From: Candidatus Terrybacteria bacterium RIFCSPHIGHO2_01_FULL_43_35 | GTDB lineage: Bacteria > Patescibacteriota > Minisyncoccia > Terrybacterales > GWB1-40-14 | Assembly (NCBI GenBank): GCA_001822815.1 | Contig: MHSR01000025.1 | Location: 1 to 50,230, forward strand | Length of the DNA: 50,230 bases | Direction of reading: 5' to 3' | In this document: piece after piece, positions 27,755 to 37,835 of the stretch | How the letters are laid out: the number at the start of each line of letters is the position of its first letter | Numbering within the stretch: position 1 is the first letter of the stretch | Translations under genes and position numbers: made by a program | Notes under the pieces: model-generated | Seen by the model: the letters and a program-made list of their open reading frames with translations, nothing else | Databases searched by the model: none | Told to the model about the DNA's origin: nothing

Positions 27755-28848
27755 GCTTCTTCGTTAATTCTAGATATGCCAAAAATTACTCCTATAGAAA
27801 TTAAAGTTATGGCTAAAGACGATGAGCCGTAGCTTACAAAAGGCAGGGTTATGCCAACCAAAGGCGTCAAAGACAAATTACCCGCCATATTCAATAATGC
27901 CTGTATTACTATCCAGGACGTCAAACCGAAAGCAAAAAGTTGTAAGAATTCGCTTGATGCGCGTAATGCTATCCTAAAACCTCGCCAGGCTAATAAAACA
28001 AACATAACAATAAAAGTTGCTGAACCCACAAGACCAATTTCTTCCCCCATTACTGCAAATATTGAGTCACCAACGGGCTCAGGTAAATACAAGAATTTTT
28101 GTCTAGAAAAACCAAAACCGCGTCCAGTTAGTCCGCCAGAACCTATGGCTAGCGTTGCCTGACTTATTTGATAGCCATGTCCCAACGGATCTGACCCCGG
28201 GTTAATAAAAGCCGTCAATCGGTTCAAACGGTATGGAGCTACCATAATCAACAAAATAAGAACAAGCGCACCTAAACCAAGGGTTCCAAAAATATGTTTC
28301 ATTTTAGCTCCAGCAACAAACAGCATGGCCAAAGCCGTAAACGACAAAACGCCTAAAGTGGAGATGTCCGGCTGCAAAATCAAGAATATACCTACTGTTC
28401 CGGAAATGGCCAAAAATGGTAACAAGCCTTCTTCAAATGAACCAAGTTCATCTTTATGTTTAGAGAGCCAAGCCGCCAGATAAAGTATAAATGTAAATTT
28501 GGCTATTTCGGCAGGCTGAAAACCTAAAGGCCCAAACGATATCCAACGATGAGCGCCGCCTGCGCCATAGCCAACGTCAGGAATAAAAACTAATACTAAA
28601 AGTAGTATGGTCAAAACCATAAGCGGAAAAGCTAAAGCTCTCCACAATCCTTCTTTGATGCGTGAAGCGACGAAACCCAACAAAAGCCCCAAGGGAAGCC
28701 CAAGTATCATCTGGCGTGAAATATAATAAAATGGCTGATCAAAATCCGCAGTCCCTTGAACCACGGAGGCGCTGGTTAACACCAAAAGTCCGCTACCAAG
28801 CAAGGCTAGGGATAAAAAAATTAAAATTCTATCGCCTTTGAAATTCAT
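27751..28848 (-). CDS. ftsW: FtsW/RodA-family SEDS protein
   Basis: multi-TM; LGFQPAEIAKFTFILYLA, GLTGRGFGFSRQKFLYLPEPVGDSIFAVMGEEIG, VGITLPFVSYGSSSL. Confidence 0.93.
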   Translation of the reverse strand: MNFKGDRILIFLSLALLGSGLLVLTSASVVQGTADFDQPFYYISRQMILGLPLGLLLGFVASRIKEGLWRALAFPLMVLTILLLVLVFIPDVGYGAGGAHRWISFGPLGFQPAEIAKFTFILYLAAWLSKHKDELGSFEEGLLPFLAISGTVGIFLILQPDISTLGVLSFTALAMLFVAGAKMKHIFGTLGLGALVLILLIMVAPYRLNRLTAFINPGSDPLGHGYQISQATLAIGSGGLTGRGFGFSRQKFLYLPEPVGDSIFAVMGEEIGLVGSATFIVMFVLLAWRGFRIALRASSEFLQLFAFGLTSWIVIQALLNMAGNLSLTPLVGITLPFVSYGSSSLAITLISIGVIFGISRINEEA

Positions 28849-28851
28849 AGT

Positions 28852-30267
28852 TCAGAGTTTTATGCTAAAAACAGCATTTTTGAATTTATCTCCGCGATCA
28901 AATTCATGAGCAAAAAGGTTAAACGATGCGGCTCCGGGGGAAAGCAAAACTATATCTCCGGCTTCGGCTCGTGCTCGAGCTTCTTTAACTGCTATATCTA
29001 AATTGTTTATACCCTTGATAAACTTATTCCAGCTTAAATTGTTTAATTCTTTAAGCAAGGCGTTTGAAGCCGAACCCTCTAATAATATTAAAAATTTGAT
29101 GCCCTTAACTATTTCTTCAGCCAAAAAAGCATAAGAAAGATTTTTATTTTCGCCTCCGGCAATCAAAATAATCCTATCTTTCGGGTATGAATTTATTGCC
29201 GCATAAGTTGCATCGGGAGTTGTAGATGAAGTATCGTTTATATATCTTATGCCGTTCAATACAGCTAACTCTTCAAGGCGTCCTTGAGGAGGTCTGAAAG
29301 AAATTATTGCCTCGCGTACAATATCGGCATGGATATCTTTTATTGGCGAATCTGGATGCTTTAGAATTGCCCCTATTGCCGCAACGGCCGCAACAACATT
29401 CTGTGTATTATGACGTCCCTTAAGCGGTATATCCTCTACGTTCATCAGTGCTGTCTGTCCAAAAAAATCGGAGAATATACGACCATCATTAATAAAAACT
29501 GCCAATGGAGTTTCCGATGAATCCCCTGCCGTACTGAAGAATTTTATACGGCTCTTGCTGTTTCGTGAAGCAGTTTTAACATATCTGTCATCAAAATTTG
29601 CCACCAAAAAATCTTTTTTTGTCTGAAATTTAAAAATCAATTTTTTGGATTCGCCATACTCTTCCATAGAACCATATCGGTTCAAATGATCCGGCAAAAG
29701 ATTCAAAAAGGCAGCAACTTGAGGACTCCAATTATGGCCTTCTAGATCCTCTAGTTGCCACGAAGAAAGCTCCAAAACGACCACATCTTTTTTTTTGATC
29801 TGCGGCAGAATTTCAAGAACAGATATCCGTATATTTCCGGCAAGTAATGTTGCAACACCGGCCGTCTTTAAAATATGCGCAATAAGTGAGGCTGTTGTGG
29901 ATTTGCCCTTTGTACTGGTAATACCCACGGTAAACGCCAAGTTGCGTTCAACAAATAACCCGATATCGCTGGTTATTTTTATTCCGTGGGCGCGGGCTAG
30001 AACAAGCCAAGGAGAATTTACCGGCACGCCAGGGTTTTTAACTATTAAATCCGCCTCAATAAAATCGTCCTTGTCATGTCTGCCCAAGATAAAACGCACC
30101 GGCAAACCCTTTAACGCTTCAAGAGCCGGCGCCAATTTATTTTCATCACGTAAATCGGTTGCGGTGATAACCGCGCCCTCTTTGGCCAAAAATTTTATTG
30201 TTCCGATCCCACCGCCATGCAAGCCTATACCCATTACGGTCACCTTTCTATTTTTGAGACTTTGCAT
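28852..30267 (-). CDS. murD: UDP-N-acetylmuramoylalanine--D-glutamate ligase
   Basis: GITSTKGKSTTASLIAHIL, ELSSWQLEDL, INDTSSTTPDATYAAI, LLSPGAASFNLFAHEFDRGDKF. Confidence 0.94.
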   Translation of the reverse strand: MQSLKNRKVTVMGIGLHGGGIGTIKFLAKEGAVITATDLRDENKLAPALEALKGLPVRFILGRHDKDDFIEADLIVKNPGVPVNSPWLVLARAHGIKITSDIGLFVERNLAFTVGITSTKGKSTTASLIAHILKTAGVATLLAGNIRISVLEILPQIKKKDVVVLELSSWQLEDLEGHNWSPQVAAFLNLLPDHLNRYGSMEEYGESKKLIFKFQTKKDFLVANFDDRYVKTASRNSKSRIKFFSTAGDSSETPLAVFINDGRIFSDFFGQTALMNVEDIPLKGRHNTQNVVAAVAAIGAILKHPDSPIKDIHADIVREAIISFRPPQGRLEELAVLNGIRYINDTSSTTPDATYAAINSYPKDRIILIAGGENKNLSYAFLAEEIVKGIKFLILLEGSASNALLKELNNLSWNKFIKGINNLDIAVKEARARAEAGDIVLLSPGAASFNLFAHEFDRGDKFKNAVFSIKL

Positions 30268-30281
30268 AGTTTGTATCTTAT

Positions 30282-30312
30282 TTTAAAAAGTCCGTTGTTT
30301 CTTACGGACTTT
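30282..30312 (-). terminator. intrinsic terminator between D-aminoacylase and murD
   Basis: minus strand AAAGTCCGT-aagaaaca-ACGGACTTT then TT. Confidence 0.8.
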
Positions 30313-31890
30313 CTAACCTTTTCGTTTTATCACCCGACCCGCATAAACACCGCTTAGGCCCTTGGGATTCAGGGCAATCTTGCCGTTAACCAAAACATAT
30401 TTTATGCCAACCGGATATTTAAACGGATTTTTGAAGCGCGAGCGGCTGGCTATTGTCTTGGGGTCAAATATAACTACATCCGCCATAAAACCCGGCATTA
30501 ATTTACCCCTATCCGATAAACCTATATGTTCTGCCGGCTCCGAGGTCATTTTTGAAATTAAATTTTCCCAAGGCATATTCCATTTCCTGGCACCTATAGC
30601 CAAAGCTCTGGGGAAGGCTCCAAAGGAACGCGGATGCGGAAATTCATTTGTACTACTCCAAGACATATCGTAACCGGCTCCGGCGGTTGCAATAAAAGAT
30701 GCCTGGTGGGCAAAAAAACCTTGCAAATTTATTTTAGAAATATCAGCCATAAAAATACTGACCCGCCCCTCATTGGCAACCATGACATTGCATAATGCTT
30801 CAGCATACGATACGCCTTGGTTGCTGGCGATTTCGGCTATCTTTTTGCCCGCAAAAGTTTTATCGCGATGAACAGTACCTATTCTTATCGTGCCTAAAAG
30901 TTCCTTGTATGGCCCGTTATCCATCTCTTCAATAATTTTTGCTCGTTCTTTGTTCTCTTTAAGGCGGTTTAACATTACTCGCCTGCCGCCTTCCTGCGCC
31001 CAATGCGGGAAAAGCAGATATAAAACAATATACGATCTTAGATAAGGGTAAACATCAAAATGTACCGGAAGATCTTTCTTAATAGCCTCGTCTATAAGCT
31101 CAATAACTTGTTTGGCCAGATGCCAAGAAGAAGGACCGCTTACTTTCAAGTGAGCAATCTCTGTTTTTACTCCGGTTTCTTTGACCAAATCCAAGACCTC
31201 ATTGATGCTGTCTAAAATTTTCTCTCCTTCGTCGCGCAAGTGAACGCTGAAAAGGCCTTTTCTTTCCGCTACCATCTTAACCAACGGTAAAAGTTCATTC
31301 TTGCCGGCCGGGCGGCCGTGCAAATACGCCGGCGCAAAAGACAAGCCAAACGCTCCTTCGTCAAGGGCATCCGATAACAGGCGGCTCATTTTTTTAATAT
31401 TTGCTTCACCGGCTTCTTCCATAGAATGGTCAAGAAAGCCGCGTCTTAAGGTCGCATGTCCCACAAGGCTGGCAAAATTTATGCCCAAGTTGAATCCCGA
31501 AAGCGCATCAAGATATTCACTGAATCTTTCCCAGTTAATATTAACTCCACTTATATCGCCCCATTTCTGCACCGATGTTATCAACTCTCCGCGTATCAAT
31601 GGAGCCAAAGAAGAGCCGCAATTGCCGAGCAGAGCCGTGGTAATCCCCTGCCTCAATAAACTTTCCGATGATGGTGTTTTTAAGATTGTAAGATAAGCAT
31701 CAGAATGATTGACTATATCTACAAAGCCCGGCGCAACAAAAAGGCCTTGAGCGTCAATGATATCGCCGGCTTTAATATCGGCAAAAGAGCCGACGCCTTC
31801 GATCTTGCCGTTTGATATAGCAATATCGGTTTGTTTGGCCGGCGTATTTGTACCGTCAAGCACTGTTCCGTTTTTAATTAGAATGTCCAT
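30313..31890 (-). CDS. N-acyl-D-amino-acid deacylase (amidohydrolase)
   Basis: IKNGTVLDGTNTPAKQTDIAI, APGFVDIVNHSD, LSFAPAYLHGRPA, VIFDPKTIASRS. Confidence 0.9.
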   Translation of the reverse strand: MDILIKNGTVLDGTNTPAKQTDIAISNGKIEGVGSFADIKAGDIIDAQGLFVAPGFVDIVNHSDAYLTILKTPSSESLLRQGITTALLGNCGSSLAPLIRGELITSVQKWGDISGVNINWERFSEYLDALSGFNLGINFASLVGHATLRRGFLDHSMEEAGEANIKKMSRLLSDALDEGAFGLSFAPAYLHGRPAGKNELLPLVKMVAERKGLFSVHLRDEGEKILDSINEVLDLVKETGVKTEIAHLKVSGPSSWHLAKQVIELIDEAIKKDLPVHFDVYPYLRSYIVLYLLFPHWAQEGGRRVMLNRLKENKERAKIIEEMDNGPYKELLGTIRIGTVHRDKTFAGKKIAEIASNQGVSYAEALCNVMVANEGRVSIFMADISKINLQGFFAHQASFIATAGAGYDMSWSSTNEFPHPRSFGAFPRALAIGARKWNMPWENLISKMTSEPAEHIGLSDRGKLMPGFMADVVIFDPKTIASRSRFKNPFKYPVGIKYVLVNGKIALNPKGLSGVYAGRVIKRKG

Positions 31891-31943
31891 AATTCCCTAA
31901 AAATCCTAAACTCTAATATCTAAATCCTAAACAATATCAAAAT

Positions 31944-32576
31944 TTACTCGATAAATTTAAAGGTGGAAAGAATTTGATCAAAAATATTTTCGATAGATAC
32001 ATTAATTGATTTAGCGCTCTCATTATCACCCAATTCTTCCTCAAACATCACAAGTTGTTTTTCGATCGGAATGCTAGCTATTAGAACATATTGACCGTAT
32101 GCGTTAGTGCTGCTTACTCTACTATAATAAACTCCGTTTTGGTTTTTTATACATTCTATTTTATCTGATTTACATATTACAGCTAATATTTCATCTAATG
32201 TTTGATTATTATATTCAGCTATACTGCTAATACTTATACCGTTAGTATGGCCTTTTAAAGATATGGGCGGATTTATGACAACATATAAATCCTTATAAAT
32301 CTGAGTAGATCCTGAATCTATATTCCAATCATTGGGGTACATAAATTCAAACCCATATTTTTCATTGCGATAGGTTTTCCAATCTGATATATCTCCTAAT
32401 TCTGTATTATTTTGGGCTTTTTGTTCTGCTTCTGTCTGTTTATCTTGTGCTACGCGCAACATTTCCGAAGCCTTTTTGTTTTCCTGCCATAAAACATAGC
32501 CTCCGCCGCCGAGAATTAAAGCTGCAGTCGCTAAACCGCCTACTGCTATACCGATCTGTACCTTAGTAATAATCAT
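31944..32576 (-). CDS. membrane-anchored hypothetical protein (PsbP/lipoprotein-like)
   Basis: N-terminal TM; WKTYRNEKYGFEFMYPNDWNI. Confidence 0.75.
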   Translation of the reverse strand: MIITKVQIGIAVGGLATAALILGGGGYVLWQENKKASEMLRVAQDKQTEAEQKAQNNTELGDISDWKTYRNEKYGFEFMYPNDWNIDSGSTQIYKDLYVVINPPISLKGHTNGISISSIAEYNNQTLDEILAVICKSDKIECIKNQNGVYYSRVSSTNAYGQYVLIASIPIEKQLVMFEEELGDNESAKSINVSIENIFDQILSTFKFIE

Positions 32577-32611
32577 ACGATAACGTAAAGCTAAAAGCGA
32601 AAAGCATAAAA

Positions 32612-32953
32612 CTATTTCTTAACTTTTTGATTTGCTGCTAACAAGACAAAGTTATCAAAATATGGCTGCAAATTTTTGAAAGAAGTATTATAAAGTTTTC
32701 CTCCGTACACCGCGTCGCAGAAAACTTCGCGCGCGCGTGCTATCTCCCATCTTCTACCTCGCCAGCGCTCATCGCTTAATGTTAAATCAAAAAGGTCAAG
32801 CGCGCGTTCAACCGCTCCCCAAAATAGCCTTTCGTCTTTATGCTGCCAGCGCGCCGCACGCGATACTTCACTTCCGATATTGCCAAGCTGTTGAGCAAGG
32901 GGAAATTCAAACCACCTGCCGGCAGCTAAACCTTTATGTATGAAAGACGCCAT
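32612..32953 (-). CDS. hypothetical protein
   Basis: 113 aa compact ORF, Trp/Arg-rich, in operon-like context. Confidence 0.65.
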   Translation of the reverse strand: MASFIHKGLAAGRWFEFPLAQQLGNIGSEVSRAARWQHKDERLFWGAVERALDLFDLTLSDERWRGRRWEIARAREVFCDAVYGGKLYNTSFKNLQPYFDNFVLLAANQKVKK

Positions 32954-32958
32954 ATAAG

Positions 32959-33318
32959 TTATTCAAGAATGAGTTTTCTAACAATCTGTTTAATTTTTTC
33001 CTGTATTTCATCGCTATCAACGGAACGAGATCGGTTATTAAAGACCGGTTTCAAATTAATCATTGAATCAAATTCTATCCATTCCTTCTCGTCTTTTTTT
33101 GGATAAATATTAATTCCCCATGTATATTCTCTTTTTGATCCTTCTTTTTCCGTTAGCTCAACTTCTTCATCTGCGTGAAGTTCCCCGCCCAATGCCATAA
33201 TCCCTTGTTCTATATCTACAACCGCTTTGACTAAATCGCCGAATTCTTCTTCAGCAAGCCTTTCTACCTCCTCTCTCTTCATGGGCATTTTAACTATAAT
33301 TATCGGCATATAAAGCAA
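32959..33318 (-). CDS. DUF5674-like protein
   Basis: EEEFGDLVKAVVDIEQGIMALGGELHADEE...YTWGINIYP. Confidence 0.75.
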   Translation of the reverse strand: MLYMPIIIVKMPMKREEVERLAEEEFGDLVKAVVDIEQGIMALGGELHADEEVELTEKEGSKREYTWGINIYPKKDEKEWIEFDSMINLKPVFNNRSRSVDSDEIQEKIKQIVRKLILE

Positions 33319-33321
33319 GAT

Positions 33322-34152
33322 TTAAATTAATCGCGCTTTAATTGGATGGCCCATAAAACGAGCGGCTTGTTTTGAAAAGCCTTTGGGCAGGTCGCTGACG
33401 TAAAAGCGGCGGTGCGGATACTTGTTTAACTTATTTAGGTAATTCCTCGTCGTCAAAACTCCTTGAGGTTTCGCTTTTTGTTGCCTAACAAAAAGCTCAA
33501 TCTTTTCGGCCGTCTGCACTGCAGGATTAATGATTTTAACCTTATCCCCCATCATATCACGAACCAGTTTGGCTATAAACGGATAGTGAGTGCAGCCTAA
33601 AATTACCGTGTCCACACCGGCTTTTTTAAGTGGGTTGACATATTCTCTCAAAATGGATTTGGTTTCGGGTCTGTACTCCCACCCAGCTTCTATTAAAGGT
33701 ACCAAAAGCGGTGCTGGAACCGAAACAACTTTATAACCCGGTAATAAGCGCTCATAAATTCTGGAATTAACAGTCGTTGGTGTGGCCAAAACGCCTATTT
33801 TTTTATTTTTTGTAGCTTCTTTTGCTGCTTCAACCGCAGGCTCAATAACATTAAAGGTTTTTGAATTCTTGAATATTAGGCTGATTTTTTTATTTGCGCC
33901 TTTGGTTTTTAAAATCGCGGCGGACGCGGTATTGCAGGCAATAATCGGCATGGTCGCGCCTTTAGCTTTCAAGAATTTAGAATTCTGTATGGCATAATTT
34001 ACGACCGTTGAGGCTGTTTTGGTACCGTAAGGCAGACGTGCCGTATCTCCAAAATAAACATAAGAAACGCCGGGTATGCGGCGTTCTATTTCTCGTGCGA
34101 CGGTCAATCCGCCGATGCCCGAATCAAATATTCCCAATACAACATTTTTCAT
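33322..34152 (-). CDS. murI: glutamate racemase
   Basis: GIFDSGIGGLTVAREI, YFGDTARLPYGTK, IACNTASA, VILGCTHYPFI. Confidence 0.95.
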   Translation of the reverse strand: MKNVVLGIFDSGIGGLTVAREIERRIPGVSYVYFGDTARLPYGTKTASTVVNYAIQNSKFLKAKGATMPIIACNTASAAILKTKGANKKISLIFKNSKTFNVIEPAVEAAKEATKNKKIGVLATPTTVNSRIYERLLPGYKVVSVPAPLLVPLIEAGWEYRPETKSILREYVNPLKKAGVDTVILGCTHYPFIAKLVRDMMGDKVKIINPAVQTAEKIELFVRQQKAKPQGVLTTRNYLNKLNKYPHRRFYVSDLPKGFSKQAARFMGHPIKARLI

Positions 34153-34155
34153 ATC

Positions 34156-35226
34156 TTATCCACTTAACCTTATTATAACACCGATAAGTGCCGCGACAGC
34201 TGATATTATCCAAAAGCGCATGGTTACTTTATAAGAAGGCCAGCCTAATGCTTCAAAATGATGGTGGAGAGGCGCCACCAAAAAAACCTTTTTGCCGCGT
34301 AAACGCTTAGATGCCAATTGTATTATTACTGAAGATGATTCCAAGACTAAAATAAGGGTTATTATCGGCAAAACAAAAACTGAATCGGTAAGAAAAGCAA
34401 AAACCGTAACAACGGTAGTCAAACCCAATATACCCGTCTCGCCCATATAAAAACGCGCCGGAGGAATGTTAAACCAAAGAAAAGCAAGAAGTGCACCCAT
34501 TATCACCCCAGCCATTGCTGCCAGATCTATCTGGTTATTGAAAAAAGCTATTATGCCGAATGCCGCAAAAATCGTTGCAAAAACCCCGCCAGACAAGCCA
34601 TCAAGCCCATCAACAACGCCTCCGCTAAATACTCCGAGCATGACTATTACGAACAAAGGAATGTATAATACGCCGATATTAAAATCGCCAACAAATGGAA
34701 CATGTATCATGCTCTGTTCTAACCTGAAATAAAACCATAGCGCTCCGAGAAGCCCTATAAAAGCTACGACCATTAACCGTCGCGAAAACCTCAGACCCCC
34801 CGCGGCATAACCACCTTTTTTATATATCTGTAAAAGATCATCGAGAAGACCGACCAAACTTGCCGCGACCATTGTAGCCAAAGGCAGCCAGGTCTGATTG
34901 CGGCTCAAAAAATTAATTTTCTGTAAAACAGGACCGCCTACAAATAGAGACAAAAGATAAAAAATTATCGCTGTGCCCAAAACCGTAATCCAAATCAGTA
35001 AACCGCCCAGGCGAGGAGTACCTATTTCCTTTCCTTCGTGCAATTTGGCAAAAATAGGCGTGCCTGAACCATCAGGACTTTTTTGGCGCACCTCCTTGCG
35101 CCACATTTTGTATTTATACATGTAATGCGTGAGCAGAGGTGTCCAAAAAATTGCCGCGACAAAAGCAAGGGTGCTTAGGGCAAGAACCTTAATGATACTT
35201 GGGCCAAAGTCCGCGGATAGATACAT
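34156..35226 (-). CDS. mraY: phospho-N-acetylmuramoyl-pentapeptide transferase
   Basis: GTPRLGGLLIW, GLLDDLLQIYKK, NGLDGL-like VDGLDGLSGG, VAPLHHHFEALGWPSYKVTMRFW. Confidence 0.94.
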   Translation of the reverse strand: MYLSADFGPSIIKVLALSTLAFVAAIFWTPLLTHYMYKYKMWRKEVRQKSPDGSGTPIFAKLHEGKEIGTPRLGGLLIWITVLGTAIIFYLLSLFVGGPVLQKINFLSRNQTWLPLATMVAASLVGLLDDLLQIYKKGGYAAGGLRFSRRLMVVAFIGLLGALWFYFRLEQSMIHVPFVGDFNIGVLYIPLFVIVMLGVFSGGVVDGLDGLSGGVFATIFAAFGIIAFFNNQIDLAAMAGVIMGALLAFLWFNIPPARFYMGETGILGLTTVVTVFAFLTDSVFVLPIITLILVLESSSVIIQLASKRLRGKKVFLVAPLHHHFEALGWPSYKVTMRFWIISAVAALIGVIIRLSG

Positions 35227-35240
35227 GTGTGTATATATAT

Positions 35241-36275
35241 TTACCAGTGATAAGCCTTGCTAAGCCATTCAAGTATGGCGCGCATGTCGCCGAAACGATC
35301 TTGAGATCCCAGAATCACGGCATAAACCACAGGCAAAGACTCCTTGCGTTCGATTGCGCTGGATTCCGGCGGCCGCCAAGCTACGACCAAAGATTGCCCG
35401 GCCTCATCCGTAAATCCGGTTTTGCCCGCAACAACGCCGGGAAAAGAACCTAACAGCCAATTTGAAGTTACAAAACGGTGATATATTTTGCCGTCCAGAG
35501 ATCTGGTTTCATAAATAGATTTACTCAAGAGATTTTTTAGAGTCTCTATATTTAAATCGCTGCGGAAAATATTGATTATACCTTTTGCGGTAGCGTATTG
35601 ACCGGTCTCATCCAAACCAGAAGGATTTTTGAAACTAGCATCATTAATGCCCATATTTTTAACCTCTTCATTCATCAAAGATATGAATTTATCCCGGCCC
35701 ATGTATCCAGCTAAGGCTTCGGCGGCATCGTTACTGGAAGGCAAAAGAAGTGCGGCTAAGGCATCATAAAAACTTAAAGATTCGCCGGCAAAAAGATCAC
35801 CGGCCTTGCCTTCGGTAGCTGCCGCCTCGGCGGATACTAAAATAGGCGCCGAAGGCGGTATATATTTTAAAGCAATAAAAGCGGTGACAAGCTTGGTCAA
35901 GCTTGCGACAGGTCTCTTTTCATTCTCGCCTTTGTTGAGAAGTATCGTATTGGTCTGCCCATCCAGAACAAAATAGCTTTGGGCAGTAATTTCAGGAATC
36001 TGGACCGACCAATCGCGAGCCGGGAGAATGGTTGGCGGCGGGGCAAGATAAGAAATAACTAAAGGCTCGGAATTATCCGGCTCGTCTATTTCCCCTCCTC
36101 CATTCTCCAAATTTATATCTACCGATATGGATTGCGTTAAGGAAGCCTTGGATAGAACTAAAGTTGAAGTTATTTTTGAAAGTATACGATTTACATCGGT
36201 ATAAACTCCGACGATTATAAGCAAAAAAATGCCCAATAAAACCAGCGAACTTGAAAAATGCTGTTTAGAATTCAT
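35241..36275 (-). CDS. D-alanyl-D-alanine carboxypeptidase (S11)
   Basis: RPVASLTKLVTAFIAL (SxxK), PSSNDAAEAL (SxN), VVAGKTGFTDEAG (KTG). Confidence 0.94.
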   Translation of the reverse strand: MNSKQHFSSSLVLLGIFLLIIVGVYTDVNRILSKITSTLVLSKASLTQSISVDINLENGGGEIDEPDNSEPLVISYLAPPPTILPARDWSVQIPEITAQSYFVLDGQTNTILLNKGENEKRPVASLTKLVTAFIALKYIPPSAPILVSAEAAATEGKAGDLFAGESLSFYDALAALLLPSSNDAAEALAGYMGRDKFISLMNEEVKNMGINDASFKNPSGLDETGQYATAKGIINIFRSDLNIETLKNLLSKSIYETRSLDGKIYHRFVTSNWLLGSFPGVVAGKTGFTDEAGQSLVVAWRPPESSAIERKESLPVVYAVILGSQDRFGDMRAILEWLSKAYHW

Positions 36276-36335
36276 AACTGAAATTATAAAATGTGCCTTT
36301 GTTGTTCCCGATCCTTGCCAGGAATTACAACAAAG

Positions 36336-36407
36336 TGCATCTCTTCGAGTCTGAAGACTCTTCAGAACCTGAATGGCCTGAACGATCCGATCGAAGTCGA
36401 GGGACTA
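36336..36407. repeat. 72-nt dispersed repeat (copy C)
   Basis: tgcatctcttcgagtctgaagactcttcagaacctgaatggcctgaacgatccgatcgaagtcgagggacta; 70/72 identical to 37934-38005. Confidence 0.95.
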
Positions 36408-36414
36408 TCTTAAA

Positions 36415-37833
36415 TTATATTTCTGGTTTTTTAACCGACAATCCAAGCTCGCGTAACTGTTCAAAACTTACTTGAGCGGGGGCATTCATCATCAAATCGC
36501 GTCCATCACCGGTTTTTGGAAAAGCGATGACTTCTCTTATATTAGGCTGGCCAGCCAATATCATTACCAACCTGTCCATGCCCCAAGCGATGCCGCCATG
36601 TGGCGGAGCGCCGTAGTGGAAAGCCTCAAGCATATGGCCAAAATTATTCTGTATTCGTTCTTCATCAAAACCCATTATCTTGAACACCGCTTCAAGCGCT
36701 TCAGCCTTGTGGTTACGAATGCTTCCCCCACCTATTTCCCAACCGTTCAGCGTAACGTCATATTGCGTGGTAAGTATTTTTGAAATGTTCTTTTCGGTCA
36801 GCAAATCTTTCATAAATTCTGGTTTTGGCGCAGAAAAAGGATTGTGAGTAAAGGTCCAGGATCCATTATCGGTTTTTTCAAAAAATGGAAAATCAATCAC
36901 CCAACAGAAAGCAAGAAGGTTGGGATTACTTTTATCTTTGCGCATGTCTGGTCGGTCGGTACCATATTTTTTTATCGCCTCGTCATAACTTATACGCGGA
37001 AAGGGCATTTCTTGTATTTCTTTATCAGGACAAATCGCCTTAACCAACTCTACCAACATGCGTTCATTCAAATTCATTACTTCTTCTTGGCCGACAAAAC
37101 TCATTTCTAAATCCATCTGCGTGAATTCCGGCTGCCTATCTCCTCTGGTATCTTCATCGCGAAAACATCTCGCTATCTGAAAATATTTTTCAATACCTCC
37201 AACCATCAATAACTGTTTATATTGTTGCGGAGATTGCGGCAAAGCATAAAAACTTCCCTTATGCAGACGCGATGGCACTAAATAATCACGCGCGCCCTCG
37301 GGTGTGGATTTGGTCAAAATAGGCGTTTCTATTTCCAAAAACCCTTCTTTATCCAGAAAATCGCGTATAAATTTTATTATTCTGTGCCGGAGAGCCGTAT
37401 TTTTATACCGCGTTGGGCGCCTAAGGTCTAAGTAGCGGTATTTCATTATTAATTCTTCGGAAACCTCTTGCATGGCCCGCTCATCAGAAATATCAAATGG
37501 CGGTGTTAAAGATTCGGAAATTATCTCTAAATTGCTGGCTAAAAGTTCAACATCGCCGGTAACCAACTCCGCATTCCTTGCATTTGCCGGCCTTTCGTTA
37601 ATCTTGCCTTCTATAGCCACTACCCATTCGGAACGCAAGTGTTTGGCATTCTCATAAACGCCTAAGCCCGCTTCATCGCGGCTTGGCGCAAAAACAACCT
37701 GCAATATGCCGGTTCGATCACGCAAATCTATAAAAATTATTTTTCCGTGGTCGCGTCTGACATGTACCCAGCCAGCTACCTTAACCTGACGGCCTTTATT
37801 TTCTGTTGTTTTTGCTATGGGTATGCGTTCCAT
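36415..37833 (-). CDS. aspS: aspartyl-tRNA synthetase lacking the bacterial GAD insertion
   Basis: ESTPEGARDYLVPSR, LPQSPQQYKQLLMVGGIEKYFQIARCFRDED, GIAWGMDRLVMILAG; 472 aa. Confidence 0.95.
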   Translation of the reverse strand: MERIPIAKTTENKGRQVKVAGWVHVRRDHGKIIFIDLRDRTGILQVVFAPSRDEAGLGVYENAKHLRSEWVVAIEGKINERPANARNAELVTGDVELLASNLEIISESLTPPFDISDERAMQEVSEELIMKYRYLDLRRPTRYKNTALRHRIIKFIRDFLDKEGFLEIETPILTKSTPEGARDYLVPSRLHKGSFYALPQSPQQYKQLLMVGGIEKYFQIARCFRDEDTRGDRQPEFTQMDLEMSFVGQEEVMNLNERMLVELVKAICPDKEIQEMPFPRISYDEAIKKYGTDRPDMRKDKSNPNLLAFCWVIDFPFFEKTDNGSWTFTHNPFSAPKPEFMKDLLTEKNISKILTTQYDVTLNGWEIGGGSIRNHKAEALEAVFKIMGFDEERIQNNFGHMLEAFHYGAPPHGGIAWGMDRLVMILAGQPNIREVIAFPKTGDGRDLMMNAPAQVSFEQLRELGLSVKKPEI

Positions 37834-37835
37834 CT

